A stretch of 64,000 bases of DNA from Halomonas zincidurans B6. GTDB taxonomy: Bacteria; Pseudomonadota; Gammaproteobacteria; Pseudomonadales; Halomonadaceae. Positions 52,592 through 62,067 of this stretch are shown piece after piece. A program made the translations under genes and the position numbers. Within the stretch, counting starts at the first letter, position 1. Each line of letters opens with the position of its first letter. The notes beneath the pieces were generated by a model, which did not search any database, had not been told where the DNA came from, and saw only the letters and a list, made by a program, of their open reading frames with translations. The stretch is from the NCBI RefSeq assembly GCF_000731955.1, contig NZ_JNCK01000001.1, positions 744,001-808,000 of the forward strand. Reading direction: 5' to 3'.

Positions 52592-53301
52592 TGCTCAGCG
52601 TCGACACGCTCAACCAGTATTACGGCGAAAGCCATATCCTGCGCGATCTCTCGCTGGAGGTGCCGGCGGGGCGCTGTACCTGCGTGATGGGCCGCAACGG
52701 CGTGGGCAAGACCACGCTGCTCAAGGCCATCATGGGCGAAGTGGCGGTGCGCGCCGGTCAGCTGAATTTCGCCGAGGAGAACCTGCTCGAGCGGCGTCCG
52801 GAGAGCCGCGCCGACCTGGGCATCGGCTACGTGCCCCAGGGGCGTCAGATCTTCGCCACGCTGAGCGTGGAGGAGAACCTGCGCATCGGCCTGCCGGCAC
52901 GGCGCAAGCGTGTATCAGGCGAGGCGGAGCGAGGCATTCCCGAGCGTATCTACGAACTCTTTCCGGTACTCAGGGAAATGCGCCACCGGCGGGGCGGCGA
53001 TCTGTCCGGCGGCCAGCAACAGCAACTGGCCATCGGCCGGGCGCTGGTGATCGAGCCGTGCCTGTTGATCCTCGACGAACCCGGCGAGGGCATCCAGCCC
53101 AATATCGTCACGCAGATCGGCGAGGTGCTGCGTCGGCTCAACCAGGAGGACGGGCTCACCGTATTGCTGGTCGAGCAGAAGCTGCCGTTCGCGCGCAAGT
53201 ACGCCGACCGCTTCACGATCATGGACCGGGGACAGACGGTCGCCGGCGGCGAGATCGGTGAACTCGACGATGACCTGATCAAACGGCACCTGACGGTATG
53301 A
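52591..53301 (+). CDS. urtE: Urea ABC transporter ATPase UrtE
   Basis: A 236-residue LivF-type ATPase. Motifs: VMGRNGVGKTTLLKAIMG (Walker A), DLSGGQQQQLAIGRALVI (signature) and LLILDEPGEGIQPNIV (Walker B, with the UrtE-typical GEGIQP). ATG at 52591 follows GGGAGAG; five further in-frame codons upstream are not used. The gene's stop overlaps the ureD start by four bases, joining urea uptake directly to the urease genes. Confidence 0.93.
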
Positions 53302-54239
53302 CGGACTTGTCTGTTCCCGGCCATGTGGCATCTCCCGGCGAATCACCGGGCAAGACGCCATCCGGCGATTCGGGGCATCGCTTCGACACCCGGCGCCATT
53401 GGGCGGCCTGCTTGTCGCTGGGCTTTCGCCCGCGCGAGGCACGCACGCGCATGACCCACACGCGCCACCACGGCCCCCTGCGCGTGCAACGGCCGTTCTA
53501 TCCCGAGCCGGGCCGAATCCCCGAGCCTCCGTATGCCGAGCCCTGCCACGTGTATCTGTTGCATCCGCCGGGCGGACTGGTCAGCGGCGACGAGCTGCGC
53601 ATCGACATCGAGGCCGAGCGCGGCGCCCATGCCCTGTTGACCACTCCGGCGGCGACCAAGCTGTATCGCGCCGATAGCCATGGCGTGAGCTGGGGGCAGC
53701 ACACGCACCTGACCGTGCGGCCCGGCGCGCTGCTCGAATGGTTGCCGCAGGAAACCCTGTGTTTCGACGGCGCGCGTGGCGTACAGAGCACGACCCTGGA
53801 TGTGCAGGGTGATGGATGCTGCGTGGGCTGGGAAGTCCTGGCGCTGGGGCGTCCCGCCAGCCGGTTGCCGTTCGCCAGCGGGCGGGTCGAGCAACGCTTC
53901 GCGTTGACGCGCGACGGATGCCCGCTATGGATCGAGCGTCAACCGCTCGATCCCATGCATCCGCGCTTCCACGGCCATTGGGGGCAGGGCGGCAGTACGG
54001 TACAGGCGACGCTCTGGGCAGTGGGGCTCGACGACCCTGCGGCGGCGGTGAAGGCCCTGCGGCAGCGACTGCCGGCGTCGCGGCACTGGGCGGTCACCCA
54101 ACGCCTCGACGTGCTCTTGCTGCGTTACCTGGGCGATGAGCGCAATGCCGCCTGGGCGATGTGTCAGCAGGCATGGGAGGTGCTGAGGCCCCGGCTCTGC
54201 GGGCGCGAGGCATGTGTGCCGCGGATCTGGATGACCTGA
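53298..54239 (+). CDS. ureD: Urease accessory protein UreD
   Basis: A 313-residue scaffold that binds apo-urease with UreF and UreG during nickel insertion. Recognisable blocks are RTRMTHTRHHGPLRVQRPFY, HPPGGLVSGDELRIDI, LTTPAATKLYRA, GALLEWLPQETLCFDGAR and GRVEQRF. ATG at 53298 lies in the overlap with urtE, giving a longer N-terminus than usual (about 30 residues before the conserved part begins), so an internal start cannot be excluded, although coupling argues for the overlap start. A hairpin GGCGC-GAA-GCGCC lies in the 125-base gap before ureA. Confidence 0.9.
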   Translation: MTDLSVPGHVASPGESPGKTPSGDSGHRFDTRRHWAACLSLGFRPREARTRMTHTRHHGPLRVQRPFYPEPGRIPEPPYAEPCHVYLLHPPGGLVSGDELRIDIEAERGAHALLTTPAATKLYRADSHGVSWGQHTHLTVRPGALLEWLPQETLCFDGARGVQSTTLDVQGDGCCVGWEVLALGRPASRLPFASGRVEQRFALTRDGCPLWIERQPLDPMHPRFHGHWGQGGSTVQATLWAVGLDDPAAAVKALRQRLPASRHWAVTQRLDVLLLRYLGDERNAAWAMCQQAWEVLRPRLCGREACVPRIWMT

Positions 54240-54364
54240 CCGGCAGGAGAAGGAAGGCGGAAGAAGCAAGAGGGAAGAGAAGTCTGCTCCCAGGCTCCGG
54301 GTCTCATGGGGTGACTTCTTTCTTCAAGGCGCGAAGCGCCGTTCTTACATTTTAGGAGAGCGTT

Positions 54365-54667
54365 ATGGAACTGACCCCGAGAGACAAGGACAAGCTGCTG
54401 CTGTTTTCCGCCGCGCAGCTTGCCGAACGCCGCCGCGACCGTGGCCTCAAGCTCAACTACCCCGAGGCGGTGGCCTTGATCAGTTTCGAGATCCTGGAAG
54501 GCGCCCGCGACGGCAAGAGCGTCGCCGAGTTGATGAGCGCCGGGCGCGAGATCCTGACTCGCGACGAGGTGATGGAAGGCGTGGCCGAGATGGTCGACGA
54601 CGTACAGATCGAGGCGACGTTTCCGGACGGTACCAAGCTGGTCACGGTGCATTCGCCCATTGTGTAA
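54365..54667 (+). CDS. ureA: Urease gamma subunit
   Basis: A 100-residue structural subunit, exactly the usual length. MELTPRDKDKLLLFSAAQLA, RRDRGLKLNYPEAVALIS, EGARDGKSVAELM and PDGTKLVTVHSPI are standard. ATG at 54365 follows TAGGAG. Ten bases separate it from ureB. The gamma, beta and alpha chains are separate genes, as in most proteobacteria. Confidence 0.96.
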   Translation: MELTPRDKDKLLLFSAAQLAERRRDRGLKLNYPEAVALISFEILEGARDGKSVAELMSAGREILTRDEVMEGVAEMVDDVQIEATFPDGTKLVTVHSPIV

Positions 54668-54677
54668 GGAGTTGTCG

Positions 54678-54997
54678 ATGATTCCCGGTGAATACCAATT
54701 GCAGGACGGCGAAATCGAGCTCTGCGCGGGGCGCGAGCGGATCACCGTCATGATCGCCAATACCGGCGACCGGCCCATCCAGATCGGTTCGCACTACCAC
54801 TTTGCCGAGGCCAATCCGGCCTTGATCTTCGACCGCGACAAGACGCGCGGTTATCGCCTCGACGTGGCGGCGGGCACGGCGATTCGCTTCGAGCCCGGCC
54901 AGCGTCGCGAGGTGACCCTGATTCCCTTTGTCGGCAAGCGCCACATTTATGGGTTCCGCGGAGAGGTCATGGGGCACCTGGATCAGGGAGATAAATC

Positions 54998-55001
<4 letters not shown>
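54678..55001 (+). CDS. ureB: Urease beta subunit
   Basis: A 107-residue subunit beginning MIPGEYQLQDGEIEL, with NTGDRPIQIGSHYHFAEANP and IPFVGKRHIYGFRGEVMG as conserved segments. ATG at 54678 follows AAGGAG (54666-54671). It ends in a four-base ATGA overlap with ureC. Length is the family norm. Confidence 0.96.
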
Positions 55002-56701
<1,700 letters not shown>

Positions 56702-56724
56702 AACCATCACGGCTGAAGTTCTTG

Positions 56725-56787
56725 GTGGGAGGGAACTTGTTCCCGATCGGTTTCGGCTGCCCTAATCGCGAATAAATTCGCTCCCAC
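56725..56787. repeat. BIME-like inverted pair, locus B (between ureC and ureE)
   Basis: GTGGGAGGGAACTTGTTCCC at 56725-56744 and, in opposite orientation, a unit complementary to GTGGGAGCGAATTTATTCGC ending at 56787. Forward and inverted units face each other and can fold into one long hairpin in the operon mRNA. Confidence 0.85.
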
Positions 56788-56812
56788 ACTGACCTGCGTG
56801 CTGAGGTGAAAC

Positions 56813-57361
56813 ATGTTGAAACTGATTGAACGCCTGGGGCCGATAGATGAAAGCGCGGCGAGCGACACCCTGACGCTGCCGTTCGAGGCGCGGATGCGCG
56901 GTCGGCTCAAGGCGGTCAGCGATGCCGGCCGCGAGCTGGGACTGTTCCTCGAACGTGGCCCGGTGCTGCGCGATGGCGAAGGGTTGCGTGCCGAAAGCGG
57001 CGAGGTGATTCGGGTCAGGGCGGCCGACGAGCCGGCCGTGACGGCGCGCATCGAAGGCACACTGGCGCTGGCACGGTTGTGCTATCACCTGGGCAATCGT
57101 CACGTGCAACTGGCCATCGGCGGCGACGAACGCTCTTCACGAGATCAGGGCTGGGTGCGCTTCCCGCCGGACCACGTGCTCGAGGAACTCGCCGAGCGCC
57201 TGGGGGCGACGCTCGAGCATCACCAGGCGCCATTCGACCCCGAGCCGGGCGCCTATTCGCAGGGTGAAGATCATTCCCACGGACATCGACATTCCCACGG
57301 TCATAACCACGATCATGGCCAGTCACATAGACACGACCACGAGCCCGGCCATGCCCACTGA
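56813..57361 (+). CDS. ureE: Urease accessory nickel chaperone UreE
   Basis: A 182-residue metallochaperone. The N-terminal domain (about 1-75) has the peptide-binding fold; the C-terminal domain has the conserved YHLGNRHVQL, whose His97 binds Ni at the dimer interface. Residues 155-182 are His-rich (HSHGHRHSHGHNHDHG and onward), able to store several Ni ions. ATG at 56813 follows GAGGTGAAAC. The end overlaps ureF. The His-rich DNA is repetitive, so length polymorphism is possible. Confidence 0.94.
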   Translation: MLKLIERLGPIDESAASDTLTLPFEARMRGRLKAVSDAGRELGLFLERGPVLRDGEGLRAESGEVIRVRAADEPAVTARIEGTLALARLCYHLGNRHVQLAIGGDERSSRDQGWVRFPPDHVLEELAERLGATLEHHQAPFDPEPGAYSQGEDHSHGHRHSHGHNHDHGQSHRHDHEPGHAH

Positions 57362-58046
57362 GTCCAGCCAGGCCGGCAGTGACGACCTGGCCCTGCTGGG
57401 CCTGCTGCAACTGGTCAGTCCGGCGCTGCCGATCGGCGCGTTCGCCTGGTCCCAGGGGCTGGAAAGCGCCTTCGATCTGGGCTGGGTGAGCGACGAGGTG
57501 ACCCTCGGCGAATGGCTGGCAGGCGTGCTCGAGGATGGCCTGACCCGTTGCGACCTGCCGGCACTGGCGCGCCTGTACGACGCCTGGCAGGCCGGCGACG
57601 CAGACGCCCTCGCCGCATGGAACGCTTGGCTGCAGGCCAATCGCGAGACCGCCGAGCTGGCCGCCGAGGACTTCCGGCTCGGTGAGGCCATGGTGCGCCT
57701 GCTGCATTCGCTGGATCGGCTGCCGCTGGCGCCGTCGCTGCCGTCCCGCCCGACTTACGCCGCGACGTTCGCGCTCGCCAGTTGGCAGCGGGGTATCTCG
57801 GTCCGTGACAGCCTGCTCGGCTTCACCTGGGCCTGGCTGGAAAACCAGCTGGCGGTGGCCTGCAAGGCCCTGCCGCTGGGGCAGACCAGCGCCCAGCGGC
57901 TGATCGAGCGCTTGCGACCGCAGCTGGTGGCGGCAGTCGACACGGCCCTGGCGCTGGAGGACGAGGAGCTGGGGCCGGCATTGCCGGGGCTAGCCTTGGC
58001 CAGCGCCCATCATGAAACCCAATATTCGCGGCTATTTCGTAGCTGA
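57351..58046 (+). CDS. ureF: Urease accessory protein UreF
   Basis: A 231-residue all-helical accessory protein that bridges UreD and UreG. Conserved: LLGLLQLVSPALPIGAFAWS, GLESAFDLGWV, ATFALASWQRGI and the C-terminal SAHHETQYSRLFRS. I start at ATG 57351 (MPTESSQAGSDD), an 11-base overlap with ureE; another ATG at 57315 would add 12 residues. Neither has a strong Shine-Dalgarno, consistent with coupling to ureE translation. An extension further upstream only reads the His repeat of ureE in another frame. Confidence 0.92.
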   Translation: MPTESSQAGSDDLALLGLLQLVSPALPIGAFAWSQGLESAFDLGWVSDEVTLGEWLAGVLEDGLTRCDLPALARLYDAWQAGDADALAAWNAWLQANRETAELAAEDFRLGEAMVRLLHSLDRLPLAPSLPSRPTYAATFALASWQRGISVRDSLLGFTWAWLENQLAVACKALPLGQTSAQRLIERLRPQLVAAVDTALALEDEELGPALPGLALASAHHETQYSRLFRS

Positions 58047-58073
58047 GCGGTCATTTAAGGAAGGAGTAACGCC

Positions 58074-58709
58074 ATGAATCATTGCTTGCGTGTGGGTGTC
58101 GGCGGCCCGGTAGGCTCCGGCAAGACGGCCCTGCTCAGGCAGCTCTGCCTGGCACTGCGCGACCATTACGATATTGCGGTGGTCACCAATGACATCTACA
58201 CCCGCGAGGATGCCGATTTCCTGCTCAAGCACGATGCGCTGGCCGCGGACCGTATCCTAGGCGTCGAGACCGGCGGCTGTCCGCATACCGCGATTCGCGA
58301 AGATGCCTCGATGAACCTCGCTGCCATCGACGATCTGCACAGCCGCCATCCCAATCTGGAGCTGGTATTGGTGGAATCCGGCGGCGACAACCTCTCGGCG
58401 ACCTTCAGTCCCGAGCTGTCCGACCTGACCCTGTATGTGATCGACGTCTCCGCCGGCGACAAGATTCCGCGCAAGGGCGGGCCGGGCATCACCAAGTCCG
58501 ACCTGCTGATCATCAACAAGATCGACATCGCCGAGTACGTCCACGCCTCGCTGGAGGTGATGGACCGCGACGCATGCAAGATGCGCGGCGAGCGACCGTT
58601 CGTATTCGCCAATCTGCACGACGGGGTGGGGCTCGAGACCATCATCCGATTCATTCTCGATCGCGGCATGCTGCCGGAGCGCCGTCCGGACGTGCGTGCC
58701 GTCAGCTGA
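58074..58709 (+). CDS. ureG: Urease accessory GTPase UreG
   Basis: A 211-residue SIMIBI GTPase that powers nickel delivery. P-loop GGPVGSGKT is at residues 10-18, the metal-binding Cys-Pro-His is in VETGGCPHTAIRED, ESGGDNLSATFSPEL is switch II, and LLIINKIDIAEYV supplies the guanine-binding NKxD. ATG at 58074 follows AAGGAG. It is the last recognisable gene of the operon. Confidence 0.96.
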   Translation: MNHCLRVGVGGPVGSGKTALLRQLCLALRDHYDIAVVTNDIYTREDADFLLKHDALAADRILGVETGGCPHTAIREDASMNLAAIDDLHSRHPNLELVLVESGGDNLSATFSPELSDLTLYVIDVSAGDKIPRKGGPGITKSDLLIINKIDIAEYVHASLEVMDRDACKMRGERPFVFANLHDGVGLETIIRFILDRGMLPERRPDVRAVS

Positions 58710-58738
58710 TCCCCTTTTATACCGTTCAGGAGAGTGTC

Positions 58739-58951
58739 ATGTCTCATTCTTTGCCTTCGCGAACAAGCTCCTTGCCCTTGCGGGAGCGAATTTATTCGCG
58801 ATGGCGGCGGGCACTGTACCTCCCCGGCCATGCCGGGCGCCTGCGGCGCCAATCGCGAACCAGTTTCCTCCCACCGGCGTCCCCATGCTCCAGTGGGCCA
58901 TCCAGGCTGGTTTGCGTGGGAGGGAGTTTATTCCCAATAGCGGGGTCTTGA
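58739..58951 (+). other. Orphan translation start running into a BIME
   Basis: Seventeen bases after ureG an AGGAGAG site precedes ATG at 58739, and the frame (MSHSLPSRTSSLPLRERIY...) runs 70 codons through the BIME to a stop at 58951. The amino-acid sequence is just translated repeat. It looks like the start region of a former gene after ureG interrupted by repeat DNA, or chance. Confidence 0.35.
58780..58939. repeat. BIME-like composite repeat, locus C (after ureG)
   Basis: Units in order forward (GCGGGAGCGAATTTATTCGC, from 58780), inverted (...AGTTTCCTCCCAC ending 58873) and forward (GTGGGAGGGAGTTTATTCCC, 58916-58935). Order and interior (GGCGCCAATCG; CCAGTGGGCC-TCCAG) match locus A at 25.3 kb, so this is one composite element present twice. 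Confidence 0.85.
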
Positions 58952-58977
58952 CGTTTCACGCTGATCCGCGAAGAACC

Positions 58978-59005
58978 AAAAAAGGACCGCCATCAGTGGC
59001 GGTCC
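58978..59005 (-). terminator. Intrinsic terminator of the minus-strand RNA
   Basis: On the minus strand GGACCGCC-ACTGAT-GGCGGTCC (complement of 58984-59005) is followed by at least six U residues (58983-58978). There is no minus-strand protein gene within 1.9 kb upstream, which is the main argument for a non-coding transcript here. Confidence 0.85.
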
Positions 59006-59303
59006 AGTACGCAGGGAACTATCGGAGATGCGAACACGAGGTAGTCGCTGGCCCGAAGGCCCGGAGTGGGCATGCCTCGTCGCCTTGGCGTAGACGCGGC
59101 CACCCCGATGGCATGCCCTATCGATGACGCAGCATGCTGGATAGGTGGCATCCTTGCCGGGGAATCCTTTCCCTAGACACCCTTCCTTGCCCGAAGGCGG
59201 TGCCGTCTCATCGCAACCTAAGTCACACATCGCATTGAGTGAGTCACGAAGAGCCAGGCTTGCTACGCGGGCGTAGCGTGCCCGGCGCCCAGTTGCTCAC
59301 TCG
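58978..59303 (-). ncRNA. Probable structured small RNA with AGGA-loop hairpins (CsrB/RsmX-like candidate)
   Basis: Read on the minus strand, this segment is densely paired. From 5' to 3': GAGTGAG/CTCACTC (59296-59302 with 59237-59243) enclosing GCTACGC-CC-GCGTAGC (59262-59277); GGGAA-AGGA-TTCCC (59160-59173) and GGCA-AGGA-TGCC (59147-59158), both with AGGA in the loop; CCTATC/GATAGG (59117-59145); GGGCATGCC/GGCATGCCC (59068-59118); a GGCC-TTCG-GGCC tetraloop (59050-59061); and a perfect terminator. A third AAGGAAGG is at 59181-59188. Loop-exposed AGGA is the recognition mark of CsrA/RsmA proteins, so a Csr-sponge RNA is the leading guess, although only three such motifs are seen. The 5' end is uncertain (about 59210 to 59310). 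Confidence 0.58.
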
Positions 59304-59607
59304 CTAAAAACTTAGCCATAAGCGTGCCATCTATTTTAATTCAATTTAAATACAGTGGTTTATAAAAACCATCCAGGCCCGCGCAGGTCGTTGGCTGGGC
59401 ATCCATCGGCTGAGCTTTTATTAAGCGTTGCTAATATCTGACGCTCACCATGAACGCGGCGTTAACGTTAGTCTAATCAGCGCTCTACAGCGTCTCTTAA
59501 TGGCGACAAAAAGGATAATTGCCGGATAAGTCAGCATTTGTGGATCCCCTGAGGCCCACGTACACTGGCGAAACAAGGCGCGACGCTGGCGGTTCAAGGA
59601 GAGAGTC
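59304..59607. other. AT-rich intergenic region upstream of the 134-residue gene
   Basis: About 300 bases, clearly richer in A+T than the surroundings (for example around 59330-59360 and 59415-59480). It probably holds the leftward promoter of the RNA and the rightward promoter of the next gene, but I cannot assign either securely. No coding frame or repeat is convincing. Confidence 0.5.
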
Positions 59608-60012
59608 ATGTTCAGAGACGATGTGCCAGGATGCGGAGTCTACAGGCATACCGATGGCCGGCTGGTCAAGCAGAGCAATACGTTGGCCGAGCTACTTCAT
59701 GGCGATCGTGCTAGCGCGCCGCAAACACTCGAGAACCTTCTTGACGAAGCGGGCTACACGGCCTATGAAACCGTCCAGGGCGTCTATACCGTCTATGCGC
59801 CGGTGGAAGACACCGTGCTGGGCGATGCTTTTCGACATGCATTGGAGGGCGTGCGCTATCTGATTCAGGTCGATACCGATCCCAAGTCGCACTTCTTCGT
59901 GCTGGTCGACGACAGCCTGGCCGACTATCTCGGTGTGCTTGCGCTGCTGCAGCCATTGGCCATTCACAAGCGCATGGCAGCGGAGCCTCTCCAACCTGTG
60001 GGCGAGGCATGA
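59608..60012 (+). CDS. Hypothetical protein, 134 residues
   Basis: I do not recognise this protein. ATG at 59608 follows AAGGAG at a good distance, and codon use is like its neighbours. It is soluble and acidic, with no signal peptide or membrane segment: MFRDDVPGCGVYRHTDGRLV at the start, then ASAPQTLENLLDEAGYTAYE and ALEGVRYLIQVDTDPKSHFF. The alternation of short strands and helices suggests a small alpha/beta domain. It ends eight bases before the DUF1206 gene, so the two are probably co-transcribed; a link to membrane or stress physiology is only a guess. Confidence 0.75.
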   Translation: MFRDDVPGCGVYRHTDGRLVKQSNTLAELLHGDRASAPQTLENLLDEAGYTAYETVQGVYTVYAPVEDTVLGDAFRHALEGVRYLIQVDTDPKSHFFVLVDDSLADYLGVLALLQPLAIHKRMAAEPLQPVGEA

Positions 60013-60019
60013 GCCCACG

Positions 60020-60892
60020 ATGCCCTCTGATCGACAGTCTGGATCGCTTCTGACGATGCTGGCAGCCCCTTTCAGCAAGCTCCGCGCTCTGGCATCGCGC
60101 TCTATCCTGGCGAGACGCGTCGTTCGCATCATCGCTCGTTGCGGTTATGTCGCCAAAGGCGTGGTCTATATGATCGTCGGCGTCCTGGCGTCGCTGGCTG
60201 CCGCCGGGCTGGGTGGCAGCAGTGTCAACACCAAGCAGGCGATCACCCAGCTGGCTAGTCAGCCATTCGGTGGTCTCATGCTGGCATTGCTCAGCCTGGG
60301 CCTGCTCGCCTACGCCGTGTGGCGTCTGCTACAGGCTCTGATCGACACCGAGAATCTGGGCTACGGAGTGCGTGCCATTGCGGCGCGTCTGGGGTTTCTG
60401 GTCAGCAGCGGTATTTATAGCGGCCTGGCACTTTACAGCTTCAACCTGCTGCGCAACGCCGCCACCGGTAATACCTCGCCAACCGGTCGCACGGCCGAAT
60501 TGATGAGCCATCCCGGAGGAATCTATCTGGTCTTCGCAGTGGGTGTGGTCTTTTTCGGGGTTGGCGTGCGCCAGATCGTTCGTGCAGTCAAATGCTCATT
60601 TCTGAAGAATTGGCACATGCGAGAGATGAACGAGCGTCAGCGCAAACTTGCCAAGTGGGCCACACGCATGGGGCTGACGGCCCGCGGCATCGTGTTTCTG
60701 CTCATTGGGCTGTTTCTCTGTCTGGCTGCCTGGCAGTCCGACCCTAGCGAAGCGGAAGGGTTGGGTGGCGCTCTGGCGACGTTGGCTCAGCAGCCGTTGG
60801 GTCCCTGGCTGTTGGGTATCGTCTCGCTGGGTTTGGTCGCTTATGGCATCTACTGCTTCATCAATGCGCGTTTCCGTGACGTCAGTGCCTGA
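60020..60892 (+). CDS. DUF1206 integral membrane protein
   Basis: A 290-residue protein with three repeats of a two-helix unit, about residues 30-110, 120-195 and 210-290. Each begins with an (R/K)xGYxAKGxVY-like motif: ARCGYVAKGVVYMIVG, ARLGFLVSSGIYSGLA and TRMGLTARGIVFLLIG. The loops hold LASQPFGGLMLALLSLGLLA and LAQQPLGPWLLGIVSLGLVA, the clear internal duplication. No function is known for the family. ATG at 60020 is preferred, eight bases after the upstream gene; the 29-codon extension overlaps that gene out of frame. Confidence 0.85.
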   Translation: MPSDRQSGSLLTMLAAPFSKLRALASRSILARRVVRIIARCGYVAKGVVYMIVGVLASLAAAGLGGSSVNTKQAITQLASQPFGGLMLALLSLGLLAYAVWRLLQALIDTENLGYGVRAIAARLGFLVSSGIYSGLALYSFNLLRNAATGNTSPTGRTAELMSHPGGIYLVFAVGVVFFGVGVRQIVRAVKCSFLKNWHMREMNERQRKLAKWATRMGLTARGIVFLLIGLFLCLAAWQSDPSEAEGLGGALATLAQQPLGPWLLGIVSLGLVAYGIYCFINARFRDVSA

Positions 60893-60948
60893 CAAGTAAA
60901 CAACGGAGTGCGGGGTTTCTGTTGGCCTGCATGCAGTGCTCCGTCGGT

Positions 60949-61212
60949 TCAGCCATAGACTCTCTCGTCGAGCCAATTGCCGCAGCGCGCTTGTACGCCG
61001 GCCCAATCGCGGCCGATCTGACATACGAAGAGCGAATCGTGAGCGCCGATATGCGGATGGAGGCGTTCGATCAGAGCGGCAGCCGTGGCATCGGCCTCTA
61101 TGAGTACGCTGCAGTCGACCGCCGTGGCATTGGGAAAGGATTCCAACAGATCATGGAATGCGTTGTAGGCGATGGGTAGGTGTAATTCATACGTTATTAA
61201 ATAGACTGCCAT
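60949..61212 (-). CDS. Small Cas2/VapD-fold-like protein, 87 residues
   Basis: A compact protein starting MAVYLITYELHLP, with LLESFPNATAVDCSVLIEAD, LIERLHPHIGAHDSLFVCQI and GRDWAGV. The pattern (strand YLITYDL, helix, strand with W/S-V, helix, strand D-xLFVxxIxxDWAG) is that of short SinR/VapD/Cas2-like ferredoxin-fold proteins found alone in many bacteria. There is no CRISPR locus here, so it is not an adaptation Cas2. ATG at 61212 has AGGGCAG upstream. It converges on the DUF1206 gene. RNase or toxin activity is untested speculation. Confidence 0.72.
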   Translation of the reverse strand: MAVYLITYELHLPIAYNAFHDLLESFPNATAVDCSVLIEADATAAALIERLHPHIGAHDSLFVCQIGRDWAGVQARCGNWLDERVYG

Positions 61213-61426
61213 AACTGCCCTGCGTAGTGGGTGAATTTATATGGCAAGCGCTAACGTAATTAATCATTGCTTAAAAAACAATAGTTTGATTCGGCCATCT
61301 GATGGTGAGCTCTCGGTTCTAACTCATGTCTTGAAGCGCGACGCCCCAGGCGGCGATCAGCGCGGTGGCGCTACGCGTAGCGCACTCGACTGCGCCTGAC
61401 ACATAGCCGAAGCGCAGCCGGTAGGT

Positions 61427-61573
61427 TTATCTCGTGGGCGTATTGCTGCCTGGCGGTGGGCCCTTGCGATTCTGATACTTGCTCCATAACTGCCTTGCCG
61501 TGCGCTTGGCCTTCTCGCGGTTCTGAGGATTCCTGAGCCAGTTGGCAACGGCTGCGCCGAGCATGCGTTTCAT
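61427..61573 (-). CDS. Small basic protein, 48 residues
   Basis: ATG at 61573 follows a near-perfect AAGGAG with seven-base spacing, the main evidence that it is real. The product MKRMLGAAVANWLRNPQNRE then KAKRTARQLWSKYQNRK is highly basic with one amphipathic helix, and ends in a Pro/Gly-rich tail. I recognise no family beyond short uncharacterised proteins of this type in related bacteria. A perfect palindrome GCGCTACGCGTAGCGC lies 44 bases after the stop (61368-61383). The gap 61213-61426 is otherwise AT-rich and featureless. Confidence 0.6.
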   Translation of the reverse strand: MKRMLGAAVANWLRNPQNREKAKRTARQLWSKYQNRKGPPPGSNTPTR

Positions 61574-61791
61574 GGCTATCTCCTTGATGCGATGCCTGTA
61601 CATAACCATATGGAGGCTTTGCGGGTCTGCGTCAAGCGCTATTCGATTGCCTGAATAGAAACAAGGGGAGAGGGGAGAGCGTTAGCTGGCCTCGTCCGTG
61701 CTCAGGAGTGCATGGGGACTTGGCGGGGACTGAGAATGCCAAGTTCTGAGATAGGTAAAGGCTCTGGTAAAGCGGCCTGCAGGCCCATAGA

Positions 61792-61876
61792 TGGTGCGGA
61801 TGGGGAGACTCGAACTCCCACGCCTCTCGGCACTAGAACCTAAATCTAGCGTGTCTACCTATTCCACCACATCCGC
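61792..61876 (-). tRNA. tRNA-Leu (anticodon UAG)
   Basis: Read on the minus strand: acceptor GCGGATG pairs with CATCCGC, a CTAGA/TCTAG anticodon stem holds loop TTTAGGT (anticodon TAG, reading CUA/CUN codons), a class II variable arm (TGCCGAGAGGCG region) marks a Leu/Ser-type tRNA, and the T-arm GGGAGTTCGAGTCTCCC is standard. A discriminator A and the CCA end (61792-61794 on the plus strand as TGG) are encoded. A GGCC-TGCA-GGCC hairpin downstream (about 61774-61785) may be a weak terminator. Confidence 0.95.
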
Positions 61877-62067
61877 AAATAGGGGGCAGGAAACGCCCGT
61901 ATTGTACGGGCCGCGTCGGCCAAGTCAATTGCCGTTCCGCGCGGCTAGCGTGACGCGGGAGGATGGCGCGGTTAAGGTCATCACAGGCTTGCGAGCAATT
62001 AGTGATCTTTTGTTCATGATGAAGTTGACAGAGATGGCGGGGCGCATGGGTCCGAAGCCAGCCCTGG

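Noticed and set aside
58928..59230. 100-codon minus-strand open frame (MCDLGCDETAPPSGKEG...)
   Set aside because: It lies on top of the hairpins and terminator of the RNA candidate, runs through the U-tract, and has no ribosome-binding site. The base pattern is explained by RNA structure.
61368..61383. Perfect 16-base palindrome GCGCTACGCGTAGCGC as terminator
   Set aside because: No loop-forming spacer and no U-tract; its role is unknown, so it is only mentioned under the small basic gene.
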